Below the pieces are notes generated by a model. That model was not told the DNA's origin and made no database searches. It worked only from the letters and a program-made list of their open reading frames with translations. This document shows, piece after piece, positions 9,631-18,839 of a stretch of DNA of 64,000 bases. The stretch is from an uncultured Verrucomicrobiales bacterium (GTDB lineage Bacteria > Verrucomicrobiota > Verrucomicrobiia > Verrucomicrobiales > Akkermansiaceae), in assembly GCA_905478925.1 (NCBI GenBank), contig CAJQKQ010000068.1, positions 1 through 64,000 of the forward strand, in the 5' to 3' direction. The position numbers and the translations under genes were made by a program. Positions within the stretch are counted from its first letter, which is position 1, and each line of letters starts with the position of its first letter.

Positions 9631-12600
9631 CTACTCGGCAGTGCTGTAGCGGACGATGTAGAAGGCTCGATCAAGTGGTGGATCGTTATCTGTCCAACTG
9701 GTAAGGCCGCTCATTGCAGTGACCCCGTTCGCTACCGTCGTCCAAGTGCTGAGATCGGTGCTGCGCAGGACATCATAACTGACCCCGGCTTCGGATGTCC
9801 AAATTATGGTGACTGATACACCGGGGTTTGCGTCGACGGAGACGATGGATATCGGATTTTCAGACACTTCGAAGGCACCGATGTCATTCGTGCCGAAGGT
9901 GAAACGAGGGAAACCTCTTTGGTCGGTGGTGAGCGGCAGACCCTCGGAATCGAGGGCGAAGGCCGGATTCCCGGCGTTGATGACGAGGCTGCCGGGAAGC
10001 AGTGAGTGGGTTGCGGTTGATCCCCCATTGTCCGCGAGTGGTCTATAAACGTTGGTGGCTCCGGTTCCGACAATATTTCCGTTGATCCCGTTACTAAGCC
10101 CACCCGCCGAATTACTATCGCCGATCAGGTTATTCGAGCTGAGCTCATTGACGTCTGCGAAAGAAGGATTGTCAGTCGACAGGTCAGAGGGACTATCTGA
10201 TTCGGTATTACCAGCGACGATGGTGTTGTGGAGCGTGGTTGATACGGGCATCGTTCCGCTGGTGAGGATGCCACCCACCGAAGTGAGAGCGATATTTTCG
10301 ACAATAGTGGATTGCCAGATACTCACCGCACTCCGTTCATTAAAGATGCCGCCACCGAAGCCCGCCTGATTCCCAGATATCGTGGTATTGCTGATGTTGG
10401 TTATCGCGTCGAAGGAGTCGATTGCGCCACCGCTTGCCCCGGCGCTGTTCAGGAAAAAGGTGGAGGAGTCCACCCAGAGTTCGCTTCCTGAACTATTCTC
10501 GATCCCTCCGCCGAACTCCGCATGGTTCTCGGCAAGTGTGCAGTCGCGGAGTGATAGCAGGCCAAAGAAGTTGTCGACTGCTCCACCGTATACAATCGCT
10601 GCATTTTTGGACAAGGTGCAGCTATCGAGTTCCAAGCTACCTTCGTTTGCAATCGCCCCACCGATATTTGCGGCACATTCGCTCAGGACGCAGTCGCTGA
10701 GGAATAGAGATTCAGTATTGAAAATAGCGCCGCCGTTGGTCGTACTAAATCCGTCGGTCATGGTCAGGCCTGAGATGCTATAGGTGAGATCTTGCGCCGG
10801 ATCGCTGACGAAGAAGATTCTTGAAGCACCTTCTCCGCTGATACTGACCTGCTGGCTTCCCGGCCCGATGATTGAGAAACTCGATTGATCGAGCTGGAAT
10901 GCTCCCGCCATGAGTTTGATTTCACCAAGCAAATCGGGCTGAAAGATGATCACCGGGTCTGAGGGCGGGACATCAGCGATTGTTAAACCTGCCTTGGCAT
11001 TGGTAATGGCCTGCCGAAGTGTTCCTTCTCCCCCGTTTGGATCGGCGGAAGAATCGAAATCTTCCAAGGATATGACGCCGTAATCGTTCTGTGCGATTGA
11101 GACTGACACGCTGGTATTCCCGGAGACAAACGATCCAGGGAGCAGTAGGACAACGAAGGTTTCATCGACTTCGGCCGCGATGTCGTCGATCGCTTGGACT
11201 GGAATGGCAACTTCAGATTCACCATCAGGAATCGTGACTTGGAAGGTTGAGGAGGTTGAGGAGGTTGAGGAGGTTGAGGAGGTTGCTCCGTTGATCGTGA
11301 AATCATTCCCGATTTCTGCCTGAGAACCGGGAGCGATCCCGATGTTGACGACAACATTACCGAAGGTGCCATTGCGTTGCAGGACTAGATCGATCGCTGA
11401 GGGGGAAAGCGGAGACCTGGAGAAACTGTCGGGCTCACTCAGGGTGCCACCGCCGATTAGAGTGATCTGAAGGACGTCATCACTGGTGACGTTCAATTGG
11501 CCGGAGTCGCCGGTGAAATTGGTGGCGTCGGCGGAGATCGTGACGGTCTGGGGGCCGTCGAAGATTGCGTCGTCGACCGCGGTGAGAGTGACCGAGGCGG
11601 AAACTTGTCCGATGGGGATGATGAGCGTGGCGGGAACGGTGGCCTCGGAGGTGTCGTTACTCAAGAGGTTGACGGTGAGTGCGCTGGTCGTGTTGGTGTT
11701 GCGTGAGACGGTCACCGAAGAACTGCCGCCGTTCTCGGAGATGCTCGGGTCTGCAATCGAGAGGATCAGGGTGGGGACGTCGTCATCCGTAACATCCAGC
11801 TGCTCTGAGTCGCCGGTGAATCCGTCGGCGTCGGCGGAAATGGTGACGGTCTGGGTGCCGTCGACAATGGCATCATCGACGGCTGTCAGGGTGACCGTGG
11901 CGGAGACGTCACCAGCCGGGATAGCAAGAGTGGTCGGCAGGGTCGATTCGGAAGTGTCATCACTTGAGAGGCTAACGGTGAGGGCGTTGGTTGTGTCGGT
12001 ATTGCGTGAAACGGTGACGATCGTGCTGCCGCCGTTTTCCGAAATGCTTGAGGCAAGAAACGAGAGGGTCAGGGTGGGCGCTTCATCATCGAGGATGTCC
12101 AGGGTGTCGGCACCGTCGACGAATCCGGAAGAGGTTGCGGTGGCGGTGACCGTCTGGGTGTCGTCAAGAATGGCATCATCCACTGCTGTCAGCGTGAAGG
12201 TGGCCGAGGCTTGTCCTGCAAGGATGGTGACAATAGCCGGAACGGTCGCTGCGGTTTCGTCATCACTGGAAAGGCCGACGGTGAGGTCGACCTCCGTGTC
12301 GGTGTTGCGGGTGACGGTGACGGTGGTGGTGCCGCCGTTCTCCGAAATACTAGGATCCGCGATCGAAAGGGCGAGGGTGGGGACGTCGTCATCGGTGACG
12401 TCCACTGTGCCGGAGCCGCCGGTGAATCCGGAAACCGTTGCGGAGATGGTGACAGTCTGGGGGCCGTCGACGATGGCATCACCGACCGCTGTCAGGGTGA
12501 CTGTGGCGGAGACGCCACCAGCTGGGATGGTAAGAGTGGTCGGCAGGGTCGCTTCGGATACGTCATCGCTTGAGAGGTTTACGGTGAGGGCGTTGGTCGT

Positions 12601-13809
12601 GTCAGTATTGCGTGAAACGGTGACGGAGGTGCTGCCGCCGTCTTCCGAAATGCTCAGATCAGCGATCGAGAGGGTCAGGGTGGGAGCAAGAACTTCAAAG
12701 GCCCCGATATCGACTGTTCCTTGGGAGATTCGTGGGAACCCCGAGCCTCGTTGGTCATTTGCGAGGGGATTGTTGTCCGCATCTACGGCATCGGCATTTG
12801 TCCCCGCATCGATCGCCACGGAATTTGCCGCTAGTTTATGGGTAGCCGTCGCGCCGCCGTTGTCGGAGAGGACGATGTCGATCAGATCTGAAGGGATGGA
12901 GGCCGTTGTGTTGCTATAGGACAGATCGCCAGTCGTGATTGGACCGTCAGCTAGGAAATTGGTGCCGTTGCTGGTAGCCGGCGGTAGTGGGGCATTGAAA
13001 CTATCGAGCACGAGCGAGTTGTTGAGCGTAACGCTAGACCCTGCAGCTACATCCGGTTCATCCGAGGCGTCGAAGGCACCGGACGGATTATTGTAAAAAG
13101 TACATTGTGTCAGGGTGAGCGTGCCGGCAAGCGACCGAATGGCGAGACCTTGGTTGGAGGAAAATGTCGTGTTGGAAATGATGAGATCGCTGCTTTCCAG
13201 GCCATCGCCTTCATGGTAAGTGCAGCTAGGGTTGCCTTCCACAGAAGCATTGTTGCTGAAGAGGCATCCCTCGATCCTCACTACATGCGGGACGCTCGGG
13301 ACTTCCTCTGTAAACAACACGGCGAGCGCGAGTGAATTGTTGAGAAAGTGGATATTACTGAGGTTCAGTTCCGGTCCAATGCTTGAGATGCCGCCCGCGC
13401 CGAATGAGCCCGAGCCATTTTGAATGGTGAGATCGGCGATCGTGCTCGAACTGGAGAGCGCAAACAAGGAGTGGCTTTCGTTACCGTCGAGGATGGTAAG
13501 TCCGGGGCCATCACCCTTGAAATTCAAGGCTACCATAGGACTGATCTCACTGCCCTCCGCATAGATGCCTGATGCAATGAAGACGGTATCTCCCGCGCCG
13601 GCCGCCGAGGAAGCGTCGATGATCGAGGTGAATGCGTTGATACCGAAGGTCAGGCCTATGACGGCATCTGGAGTTCCGGGCTTCCATGTGACGGGATCGC
13701 TAATCATCGGGTTTGGCGGAGAGAAATCGCCGGGCTTGGCAACATAGGTATCTGCTGCGTGCGCAATCGCGGATACGGTGATTAGGCAGGTGATGATGAA
13801 TCTTATCAT
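9631..13809 (-). CDS. Giant secreted Calx-beta / parallel beta-helix surface protein
   Basis: 1392 residues from the chosen ATG, which starts a clear signal peptide (MIRFIITCLITVSAIAHAA, cut before DTYVAK). The frame is open 28 codons further upstream, but those residues are not signal-like. Order: a right-handed beta-helix region (about 30-365) ending in a choice-of-anchor-like ADNNPLANDQRGSGFPR block; four tandem Calx-beta repeats of 101 residues (about 375-775), each starting LxLSxxxxSISExGG; a fifth, diverged Calx-beta; a second beta-helix with the same DQRGFPR ending; and a final Ig-like domain (YDVLRSTDLSTWT). It is probably a cell-surface or extracellular adhesin-like protein that binds calcium through the Calx-beta units. 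A Ser/Thr tract (SSTSSTSSTSSTF) is encoded by a 9-base microsatellite. No Shine-Dalgarno is visible. Confidence 0.85.
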   Translation of the reverse strand: MIRFIITCLITVSAIAHAADTYVAKPGDFSPPNPMISDPVTWKPGTPDAVIGLTFGINAFTSIIDASSAAGAGDTVFIASGIYAEGSEISPMVALNFKGDGPGLTILDGNESHSLFALSSSSTIADLTIQNGSGSFGAGGISSIGPELNLSNIHFLNNSLALAVLFTEEVPSVPHVVRIEGCLFSNNASVEGNPSCTYHEGDGLESSDLIISNTTFSSNQGLAIRSLAGTLTLTQCTFYNNPSGAFDASDEPDVAAGSSVTLNNSLVLDSFNAPLPPATSNGTNFLADGPITTGDLSYSNTTASIPSDLIDIVLSDNGGATATHKLAANSVAIDAGTNADAVDADNNPLANDQRGSGFPRISQGTVDIGAFEVLAPTLTLSIADLSISEDGGSTSVTVSRNTDTTNALTVNLSSDDVSEATLPTTLTIPAGGVSATVTLTAVGDAIVDGPQTVTISATVSGFTGGSGTVDVTDDDVPTLALSIADPSISENGGTTTVTVTRNTDTEVDLTVGLSSDDETAATVPAIVTILAGQASATFTLTAVDDAILDDTQTVTATATSSGFVDGADTLDILDDEAPTLTLSFLASSISENGGSTIVTVSRNTDTTNALTVSLSSDDTSESTLPTTLAIPAGDVSATVTLTAVDDAIVDGTQTVTISADADGFTGDSEQLDVTDDDVPTLILSIADPSISENGGSSSVTVSRNTNTTSALTVNLLSNDTSEATVPATLIIPIGQVSASVTLTAVDDAIFDGPQTVTISADATNFTGDSGQLNVTSDDVLQITLIGGGTLSEPDSFSRSPLSPSAIDLVLQRNGTFGNVVVNIGIAPGSQAEIGNDFTINGATSSTSSTSSTSSTFQVTIPDGESEVAIPVQAIDDIAAEVDETFVVLLLPGSFVSGNTSVSVSIAQNDYGVISLEDFDSSADPNGGEGTLRQAITNAKAGLTIADVPPSDPVIIFQPDLLGEIKLMAGAFQLDQSSFSIIGPGSQQVSISGEGASRIFFVSDPAQDLTYSISGLTMTDGFSTTNGGAIFNTESLFLSDCVLSECAANIGGAIANEGSLELDSCTLSKNAAIVYGGAVDNFFGLLSLRDCTLAENHAEFGGGIENSSGSELWVDSSTFFLNSAGASGGAIDSFDAITNISNTTISGNQAGFGGGIFNERSAVSIWQSTIVENIALTSVGGILTSGTMPVSTTLHNTIVAGNTESDSPSDLSTDNPSFADVNELSSNNLIGDSNSAGGLSNGINGNIVGTGATNVYRPLADNGGSTATHSLLPGSLVINAGNPAFALDSEGLPLTTDQRGFPRFTFGTNDIGAFEVSENPISIVSVDANPGVSVTIIWTSEAGVSYDVLRSTDLSTWTTVANGVTAMSGLTSWTDNDPPLDRAFYIVRYSTAE
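11244..11285 (-). repeat. 9-bp microsatellite GAGGAGGTT, about 4.5 units
   Basis: On the + strand GGTTGAGGA repeats with 9-base period through 42 bases without interruption. In the minus-strand gene it encodes a Ser-Ser-Thr tract. Because the unit is a multiple of three, slippage would change linker length without shifting frame. Confidence 0.85.
11480..12690 (-). repeat. Four tandem 303-bp repeats encoding Calx-beta domains
   Basis: The landmark TGACNGTCT recurs at 11541, 11844, 12147 and 12450, an exact spacing of 303 bases (101 codons). Flanking blocks such as the Glu/Asn-rich SISENGG segment recur with it. The copies are similar but not identical at DNA level, so the array is moderately old and could still recombine in whole units. 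Confidence 0.85.
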
Positions 13810-13993
13810 TAGTTGAAGGAGGACGTTGGGTGAAGGTGGTAGAGGAGCTTGGAGCCCGGGTTCATCATCACGACCCTGGCGATGACGCGCCATGACATCA
13901 GCACCTGTCTGTGGTCATGAGGGTTTCTGTAACGGTCAGCTGGTCTTGATCGGATAAACCTTCGGAGAACCAGAGATATTGTTTGTGAGGAAG

Positions 13994-14851
13994 CTAAGGG
14001 CGGTCAGGCCGCTCAGGTAGTTGGACGGGAGGGTTCGGTGGACGGGCATTGTTGATGTCGTCTTTTGGTAGGGGGGTCAAATTTTCGGGGTTCCGATTGG
14101 CGCTGACTTCAACCAGCCGACCTTCCTTTTTCTGTTCGTTTTGATTCTGCACCTCGCGAATCATGATGGGCTTATTAGGGAGCGGCCCCATATCGCCTTC
14201 GATGAGGTTTGATGTCTTGATCAGTCGTCCGAGATCGATAACGAATTTCTTGGGCAGCACTTTGATGTCGGTTGGGAAGGCTGCCATTTCCCCAGCCGTC
14301 AGAATGAGGGTTTGACCCGGCAGATTCTTCAACTCGAGTTCAAGGGAGCCTTCGATCACGATGGCTTTAAACGTGCCCGGCGTGATGATTTCTCCAGCGT
14401 CATTTGTGATGGGTGGAACATACTCGATCAGAATGGTAGTGCCGGTGATGGCCGCTGAAATGGAAGAGGTTCGGATTTTTGTTCGTCCGAGAGACTTGGG
14501 CACCTGCATGAGGATGGTTCCCTTTTCGAGATCAACATCTCGCTGGCTCTGGATGAAGCTGAAGACACTGTTTGCGCCCAGGCGTACGATCGACGCGTCG
14601 GGGAAGTCCATCTGGGCGCGTGATTTCAGTCCGGTTCGAACAGCCATTTTCCCGCTGACGACGGATCCTTTCGAGGCAGGCCGGGACGTCTTGGTGCCGG
14701 TGAGCAACCTGACGTCGTTGATGACTTTGGTCACTTTCGCTCTGTTGAATTTCTCGGCGTAGCTCGTGGCCGGGACGAGAAACATGAGCAATATCGTGGC
14801 CATGCCCGGCAAGATTTTGGTTTGATTATACTGCATGTTCACTGGGGTCAT
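13994..14851 (-). CDS. FecR-domain secreted protein
   Basis: A 285-residue protein with an N-terminal signal peptide (hydrophobic GMATILLMFLVPATSYA) and a FecR domain at about residues 60-190. The signature runs RTGLKSRAQMDFPDASIVRLG, FSF and then SAAITGTTILIEY. FecR-like periplasmic domains of this stand-alone kind lack the anti-sigma N terminus and often travel with CHASE2 cyclases or surface proteins. The C-terminal 80 residues are charged and Pro/Asn-rich (linker-like). An alternative start is Met6 at 14836. It lies between the Calx-beta gene and the beta-barrel gene on the same strand (45-base gap to the latter). A sensory or assembly role at the envelope is inferred. Confidence 0.8.
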   Translation of the reverse strand: MTPVNMQYNQTKILPGMATILLMFLVPATSYAEKFNRAKVTKVINDVRLLTGTKTSRPASKGSVVSGKMAVRTGLKSRAQMDFPDASIVRLGANSVFSFIQSQRDVDLEKGTILMQVPKSLGRTKIRTSSISAAITGTTILIEYVPPITNDAGEIITPGTFKAIVIEGSLELELKNLPGQTLILTAGEMAAFPTDIKVLPKKFVIDLGRLIKTSNLIEGDMGPLPNKPIMIREVQNQNEQKKEGRLVEVSANRNPENLTPLPKDDINNARPPNPPVQLPERPDRP

Positions 14852-14896
14852 TGCCGGATTTCATTAAAATCTATCGTTTGGTTCCTGATCGTTACT

Positions 14897-15841
14897 TCAA
14901 AATTTCATGGTAAGGCCTAATTTTGCGCCAATATCGGCAACCTCGTAGTCGAACCCGGTGGTGTTTGAATCGTTCCATGAGTAATTCGCCGAGATGACGG
15001 CATCGATTCGGTCTGTGAGATGGGTGGTCAGAGCGAGTCCCAGGTCGTAAAGCAGGTCAGTACGGCCGCTCTCCACGTAATCATACACATGGAGACCACC
15101 GTAGGCTGAAATCTTGAATCGGTCGCTCGGCGTATAGGTGTAACCTCCGCTGATCCAATGCTGGTGACGGCGTAAGCTGCCAGGATCGGCGTCGAGACTG
15201 AACTTCGAACTATAGCTGCCGAAAGCCTTGTGCCGCGAGCTGAGAGGTATTGGGTAGTAGAGACCCAGCTCCAAACTGTAATCGGTAAAGAGATCGTCGT
15301 GGCCTGATGAGTCCAATAGGCGGTAGTAATTAAAGCGCGTCCAGCCTATCAGGTTGTTCAAATCTCGAAAGTTGTGGACCAGACCCACCGAGGTTTCAAA
15401 GCGATCAAAGTTGAGCGAACTATAATCCATGTAGCGATAGATCGCGTAACCAGTGCTGAATTCGAAGTAGCTGTTATCTCCGATCTGAGGGAAGTAACTG
15501 AAACGTAAGTCTGTGGCAGAGTAAATATCTTCCAATTCAGTGCGGACATCCAGATCGGAGAGTCCTGCGTTGCTGGTCCAATGTACCGTCTCGGTGAGTT
15601 CCAAGCTGAAAGGAAGATATTCCTGCGCTGGCATCAGCACGAGCTGCTCGCCGAGATCTGAGTCGCCCGGGGAGGCTGGTGCGTAATCATTGCTTGCTGG
15701 ATCGGCCCATGGATCGAATCTTTTCCCCCATATTGAGGCTGAATTTTGGTTGCGGTCATTATCCAGCAACTGGGCAGAGCTTTCATGCGGAAAAGCGATG
15801 CATACCAGAAAGACGGCAAACGGGCAAAATTGTATTTTCAC
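14897..15841 (-). CDS. Predicted outer-membrane beta-barrel protein
   Basis: A 314-residue protein from a GTG chosen because it directly precedes a good signal peptide (KIQFCPFAVFLVCIAFPHESSA, cleavage before QLLDND). The longer frame to 15964 adds 41 residues without signal character. The mature protein is a series of amphipathic aromatic strands (LRFSYFPQIGDNSYFEFS, WTRFNYYRLLD, HWISGGYTYTPSDRFKIS) and ends in a terminal Phe after LGLTMKF, the usual end of outer-membrane barrels. It shows no homology I can name. It sits upstream of the FecR and Calx-beta genes on the same strand, so it may serve export or anchoring of those proteins; that is inference. Confidence 0.65.
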   Translation of the reverse strand: MKIQFCPFAVFLVCIAFPHESSAQLLDNDRNQNSASIWGKRFDPWADPASNDYAPASPGDSDLGEQLVLMPAQEYLPFSLELTETVHWTSNAGLSDLDVRTELEDIYSATDLRFSYFPQIGDNSYFEFSTGYAIYRYMDYSSLNFDRFETSVGLVHNFRDLNNLIGWTRFNYYRLLDSSGHDDLFTDYSLELGLYYPIPLSSRHKAFGSYSSKFSLDADPGSLRRHQHWISGGYTYTPSDRFKISAYGGLHVYDYVESGRTDLLYDLGLALTTHLTDRIDAVISANYSWNDSNTTGFDYEVADIGAKLGLTMKF

Positions 15842-16086
15842 AGTGACTATACTAGGAATTTTCTTGTAGCACGAGGGCTTCAGGACGCGGTTAGGAAGAA
15901 GAAAAGGGAGCGGGAAGCAGAAATAGAGAGAGTATGTGGTAAAAGGCGGTCGATTCTTGCCCACTCGACGTTTTCTAAGCGTATCTTAACCCATCCGCGA
16001 TTCAAGCATAGTTTGCAACGCGATGCCCGAGGGAGCCTACACTAGGGAGATCCCGGCAAGGAAAGCAGAACCGGATATGGGAATTG
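15842..16086. other. Intergenic region, no gene seen
   Basis: Upstream region of the minus-strand beta-barrel gene. It is A/G-rich (AGAAGAAAAGGGAG near 15895) with no open frame that looks coding. Promoter elements for the barrel gene should lie here, but no convincing -35/-10 pair stands out. Confidence 0.4.
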
Positions 16087-16216
16087 AACCGCCAAGTAAG
16101 AAAAGTTCGCCAAGCTTTCCAAAACTAAACGCTTTCTGAACAGGAATCTTCAGCCAAAAAGACTCTTTTGAGATCTTTGTTCTTTTGGACTTGGTGGACT
16201 CTTGTTACTTGGCGTT
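16087..16216. repeat. Imperfect 38-base inverted repeat with GCCAAG core
   Basis: The left arm at 16087-16125 (AACCGCCAAGTAAGAAAAG onward) matches the reverse complement of the right arm at 16179-16216 (AACGCCAAGTAACAAGAG onward) over about 38 positions with several mismatches. The arms are 53 bases apart. The repeated CGCCAAG words resemble dispersed REP-like sequences seen in this phylum. It could also form a long RNA hairpin downstream of the isomerase promoter region. Confidence 0.6.
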
Positions 16217-16255
16217 TCAATCTCTTGAAAAATCCCTGACGTAGGTGCCCTGGGG

Positions 16256-17098
16256 CTACTTCGGGTGGGATTTGACGAAATCGATGTTGGCTTTTACCTG
16301 GGGGACGCTGTCGTTCCAGTCGTTCTCGTGCTCAATGGAAATATGGCCGTCGAATTTCTGTTTCTTCAGCTCCTCGAGGCAGCCCGCAATATCGGCGACG
16401 CCCTTGCCCGCGACGACGACTGCGGCTTTTCCGGTTGTGGCCTTGTCCTTGAGGTGGACGCTGATGACGCGGCCGTTGAGGATGCGGAGGCACTCGACGG
16501 GGACGAGCTCCGAGGTGCACCAGTGGCCGAGATCGGCGCAGGCGCCGACGCGCTTGTCGCGGCTTTCGACGACTCCGAGGATGTAGAGCGGGTTCCAGAC
16601 CTTGTATTTCGGGTTGCTCATGGAGCCGCCGTGCTCGTGGAAAGCGACCTTGATGTCGGTGCGAATGGCGGCGGCCTCCCATGCGACGATCTGCTCGGTG
16701 GACTCGGTGCAGACGGCGTAGAGCCCCATTTTTTTGGCGAAATCCATGATGGAGTTCACCTCATCGGCGTTGTTTGCTTTGATGACACCGTAGTTGACGG
16801 CGTGAACCTCCTGGCGTTTGCACTCGGCGAGGAGTTCCTTCATGGCTTCCTCCGGCATGGTGTGGTGGATCTTCACCTTGGAGTCCGGCTTCATTTTCTG
16901 GCCGGGGTAGAACTCGATCATCTTGCCGCCCGCCTGCTTGGTCTTGGCAATTGCCTCGAAAGCGGTGAAATTCTTAAAAGTGTATGCCTGTGCGCCGATG
17001 AACCAGCCTTCCTGGCGGAGGTTCTCCGGGATGGGATCCGCGTGGAGGGTTGCGGAAAGGGCGATGGCTGCGATTGCGATGGTGCGGATGCGTTTCAT
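16256..17098 (-). CDS. Secreted sugar phosphate isomerase/epimerase-like TIM barrel protein
   Basis: A 280-residue protein with a Sec signal peptide (MKRIRTIAIAAIALSATLHA) and a xylose isomerase-like TIM barrel. Metal-ligand positions of the family are visible: VAFHEHGGS, ADLGHWCTSE, ISVHLKD and HISIEHEND (the closing Glu). The substrate is probably a sugar or sugar derivative in the periplasm. Secreted members of this family are common in Verrucomicrobia and Planctomycetes and are often linked to polysaccharide or DUF1080 genes; none is intact nearby. It is transcribed alone, with the Gph gene 57 bases upstream on the same strand. Confidence 0.85.
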   Translation of the reverse strand: MKRIRTIAIAAIALSATLHADPIPENLRQEGWFIGAQAYTFKNFTAFEAIAKTKQAGGKMIEFYPGQKMKPDSKVKIHHTMPEEAMKELLAECKRQEVHAVNYGVIKANNADEVNSIMDFAKKMGLYAVCTESTEQIVAWEAAAIRTDIKVAFHEHGGSMSNPKYKVWNPLYILGVVESRDKRVGACADLGHWCTSELVPVECLRILNGRVISVHLKDKATTGKAAVVVAGKGVADIAGCLEELKKQKFDGHISIEHENDWNDSVPQVKANIDFVKSHPK

Positions 17099-17155
17099 GG
17101 GGTTCTGGTATTGGATGTGTTCTTCGGCAAAGCTACTTGCCGGATTACGATGGCT

Positions 17156-17809
17156 TCAACTATTGTTTTCCTGGGAAATGAGCACGCTGAGCGCCTGCAC
17201 GCTGTCGGCGATCCCATCCGCTGCGCCGAGGCGTTCGCGGTCGTGGTAGCCCCAGGTGACGGCGATGGATTTCATTTTGGCGTTTTTTGCGGTGTCCAGA
17301 TCCATGGTCGAGTCGCCGATGAGGGTGCATTTTTCCGGGGAAACTCCCAAGCAGGAGGCGATTTCGAGGGCGCCGGAAGGGTCGGGCTTGTGGGGCAGGC
17401 CTTCGCGGTTTCCTAGGGTTGCCGTGAAGGTGTTTTCCGGGAAAAGTCTTTCGACGATCTCGGCGGTGAAGGGGTGGGGCTTGTTGGAGAGCACGGCGAG
17501 GGGGATGCCGCGCGCCTTGAGATCGACCAAGAGCGGCAGGATGCCGGGATAGACAGCGGTGCCGGAAGGCCAGGAGATCGCATAATCCTCGGCGAAGGAT
17601 TTGAGGACGCTTTCGAGCAGATCCAGCCGCGAGACTCCTGTGAGGGCGCGCTCGACGAGCACTTTCGCGCCGTCGCCGATGAAGCTGCGAACGGCGGCGT
17701 GGCTGTGACCCGGGAGGCCGTGGAGGGTAAGGGCGCGGTTGAGCGAGGCGGCGATGCCGGGAAGGGACTCCACCAGGGTGCCGTCGAGATCGAAGATGAT
17801 GGCTTTCAC
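17156..17809 (-). CDS. gph: HAD-family phosphatase, phosphoglycolate phosphatase-like
   Basis: 217 residues from a GTG start, chosen because the protein then begins (M)KAIIFDLDGTLVES, as in most Gph proteins; the open frame continues to an ATG at 17875. HAD motif I is DLDGT, motif II SNKPH and motif III/IV GDSTMDLDTAKNA. A helical cap of the PGP type (about residues 15-85) lies between motifs I and II. The reaction would be removal of phosphate from 2-phosphoglycolate or a similar small phosphoester, in the cytoplasm. It is divergent from the permease gene, 79 bases apart with this start. Confidence 0.8.
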   Translation of the reverse strand: MKAIIFDLDGTLVESLPGIAASLNRALTLHGLPGHSHAAVRSFIGDGAKVLVERALTGVSRLDLLESVLKSFAEDYAISWPSGTAVYPGILPLLVDLKARGIPLAVLSNKPHPFTAEIVERLFPENTFTATLGNREGLPHKPDPSGALEIASCLGVSPEKCTLIGDSTMDLDTAKNAKMKSIAVTWGYHDRERLGAADGIADSVQALSVLISQENNS

Positions 17810-17888
17810 TTGGGGGATGGAAACATGGATTTGGCGGCTTGGGAAAAATCTTCTCTGCATTCCGCGCCGATGCATTTAGCTTCCCGGC

Positions 17889-18836
17889 GTGGCAAGTGAA
17901 GCAGTGAAATCGCAAGGTAGTTCTCTGTGGCAGGATGCGTGGCATCGGCTTTCCCGGAACAGGCCGGCGCTCGTCAGCCTGGCCGTGTTGATCGTGATCC
18001 TGGTCGCCTGTTTTATCGGGCCATTCCTGTGGTTTATGAAAAGCCCCACGGAGATTAATCTCGCGAATGCGGTGGCGGCTCCGAGTCCGGAACATTGGTT
18101 CGGGACAGACCAGCTCGGGCGCGATCTCTTTTCCCGGGTGCTCTATGGTGGGCGGGTCTCGCTGCTTGTCGGTCTGGTGGCAACGGGGGTGGCTGTCATC
18201 ATCGGGGTAATCTACGGCGCGATCTCCGGCTATGTCGGCGGGATCGTGGATTCGGTGCTGATGCGTCTGGTGGATATCCTTTTCGCCCTGCCGTTCCTTG
18301 TTCTGGTGATCCTCTTTGCCTTGGTGGTGGACGAGCCATCTTCCGAGTTCACCACCTGGGTGATCGTTTCCACTGGCTGGGCCCGCGACAGCGTGGCCCC
18401 AATCACGACGCTGATCCCGCTGTTCATCGCGATTGGTGCGATCGGTTGGCTGACGATTGCCCGCATTGTGCGTGCACAGGTGATGAGCGTGAAAAACCTT
18501 GAGTTCGTTGAGGCTGCGGTATCGCTGGGGCTGAGTCGCACGCGTATTCTTTTCCGCCACATCCTTCCGAATGTGATCGGTCCTGTGATCATTTACACCA
18601 CGCTCGCCGTGCCGGGGATTATGCTGCTGGAAAGCGTGCTGTCGTTCCTCGGCCTCGGGGTGAAACCGCCGAATTCCTCGTGGGGCATACTGATCAAGGA
18701 AGGTGCGGACCGGATGGAGATCACACCCTATCTCCTGCTGTTCCCCTCGCTGTTCTTCGCTAGCACGCTGTTTGCCCTGAACTTCCTCGGCGACGGTTTG
18801 CGGGATGCGCTTGATCCGAAGTCGTCAAAGGACTGA
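17889..18836 (+). CDS. ABC transporter permease, OppC/DppC type
   Basis: A 315-residue inner-membrane protein with about six membrane helices. It starts with a GTG. The N-terminal OppC segment is LSRNRPALVSLAVLIVILVA, followed by HWFGTDQLGRDLFSRVLYGG, the hallmark of the peptide/nickel permease C subunit. The EAA loop is EAAVSLGLSRTRILFRHILP. It would pair with an OppB-type permease and two ATPases for oligopeptide import. None of these is in the window: its upstream neighbour is divergent and a palindromic repeat follows it. It is therefore an orphan subunit whose partners must be encoded elsewhere. Confidence 0.88.
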   Translation: MASEAVKSQGSSLWQDAWHRLSRNRPALVSLAVLIVILVACFIGPFLWFMKSPTEINLANAVAAPSPEHWFGTDQLGRDLFSRVLYGGRVSLLVGLVATGVAVIIGVIYGAISGYVGGIVDSVLMRLVDILFALPFLVLVILFALVVDEPSSEFTTWVIVSTGWARDSVAPITTLIPLFIAIGAIGWLTIARIVRAQVMSVKNLEFVEAAVSLGLSRTRILFRHILPNVIGPVIIYTTLAVPGIMLLESVLSFLGLGVKPPNSSWGILIKEGADRMEITPYLLLFPSLFFASTLFALNFLGDGLRDALDPKSSKD

Positions 18837-18839
18837 TTT

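Noticed and set aside
11480-12690. Possible CRISPR-like periodic array
   Set aside because: The period is 303 bases and the units are coding Calx-beta domains, not short repeats with spacers; no cas genes are present.
11486-12919. 477-codon + strand frame across the Calx-beta repeats
   Set aside because: Mirror of the repeated domains on the minus strand; its Val/Ser/Thr repeats only reflect the 303-bp DNA repeat.
15842-16255. RNase P RNA or tmRNA in the 414-base gap
   Set aside because: None of the conserved blocks of either RNA is present; only an inverted repeat is visible.
17160-18560. 466-codon minus-strand frame over gph and the permease gene
   Set aside because: Out of phase with Gph, His/Arg/Pro-rich and antisense to the OppC-type gene.
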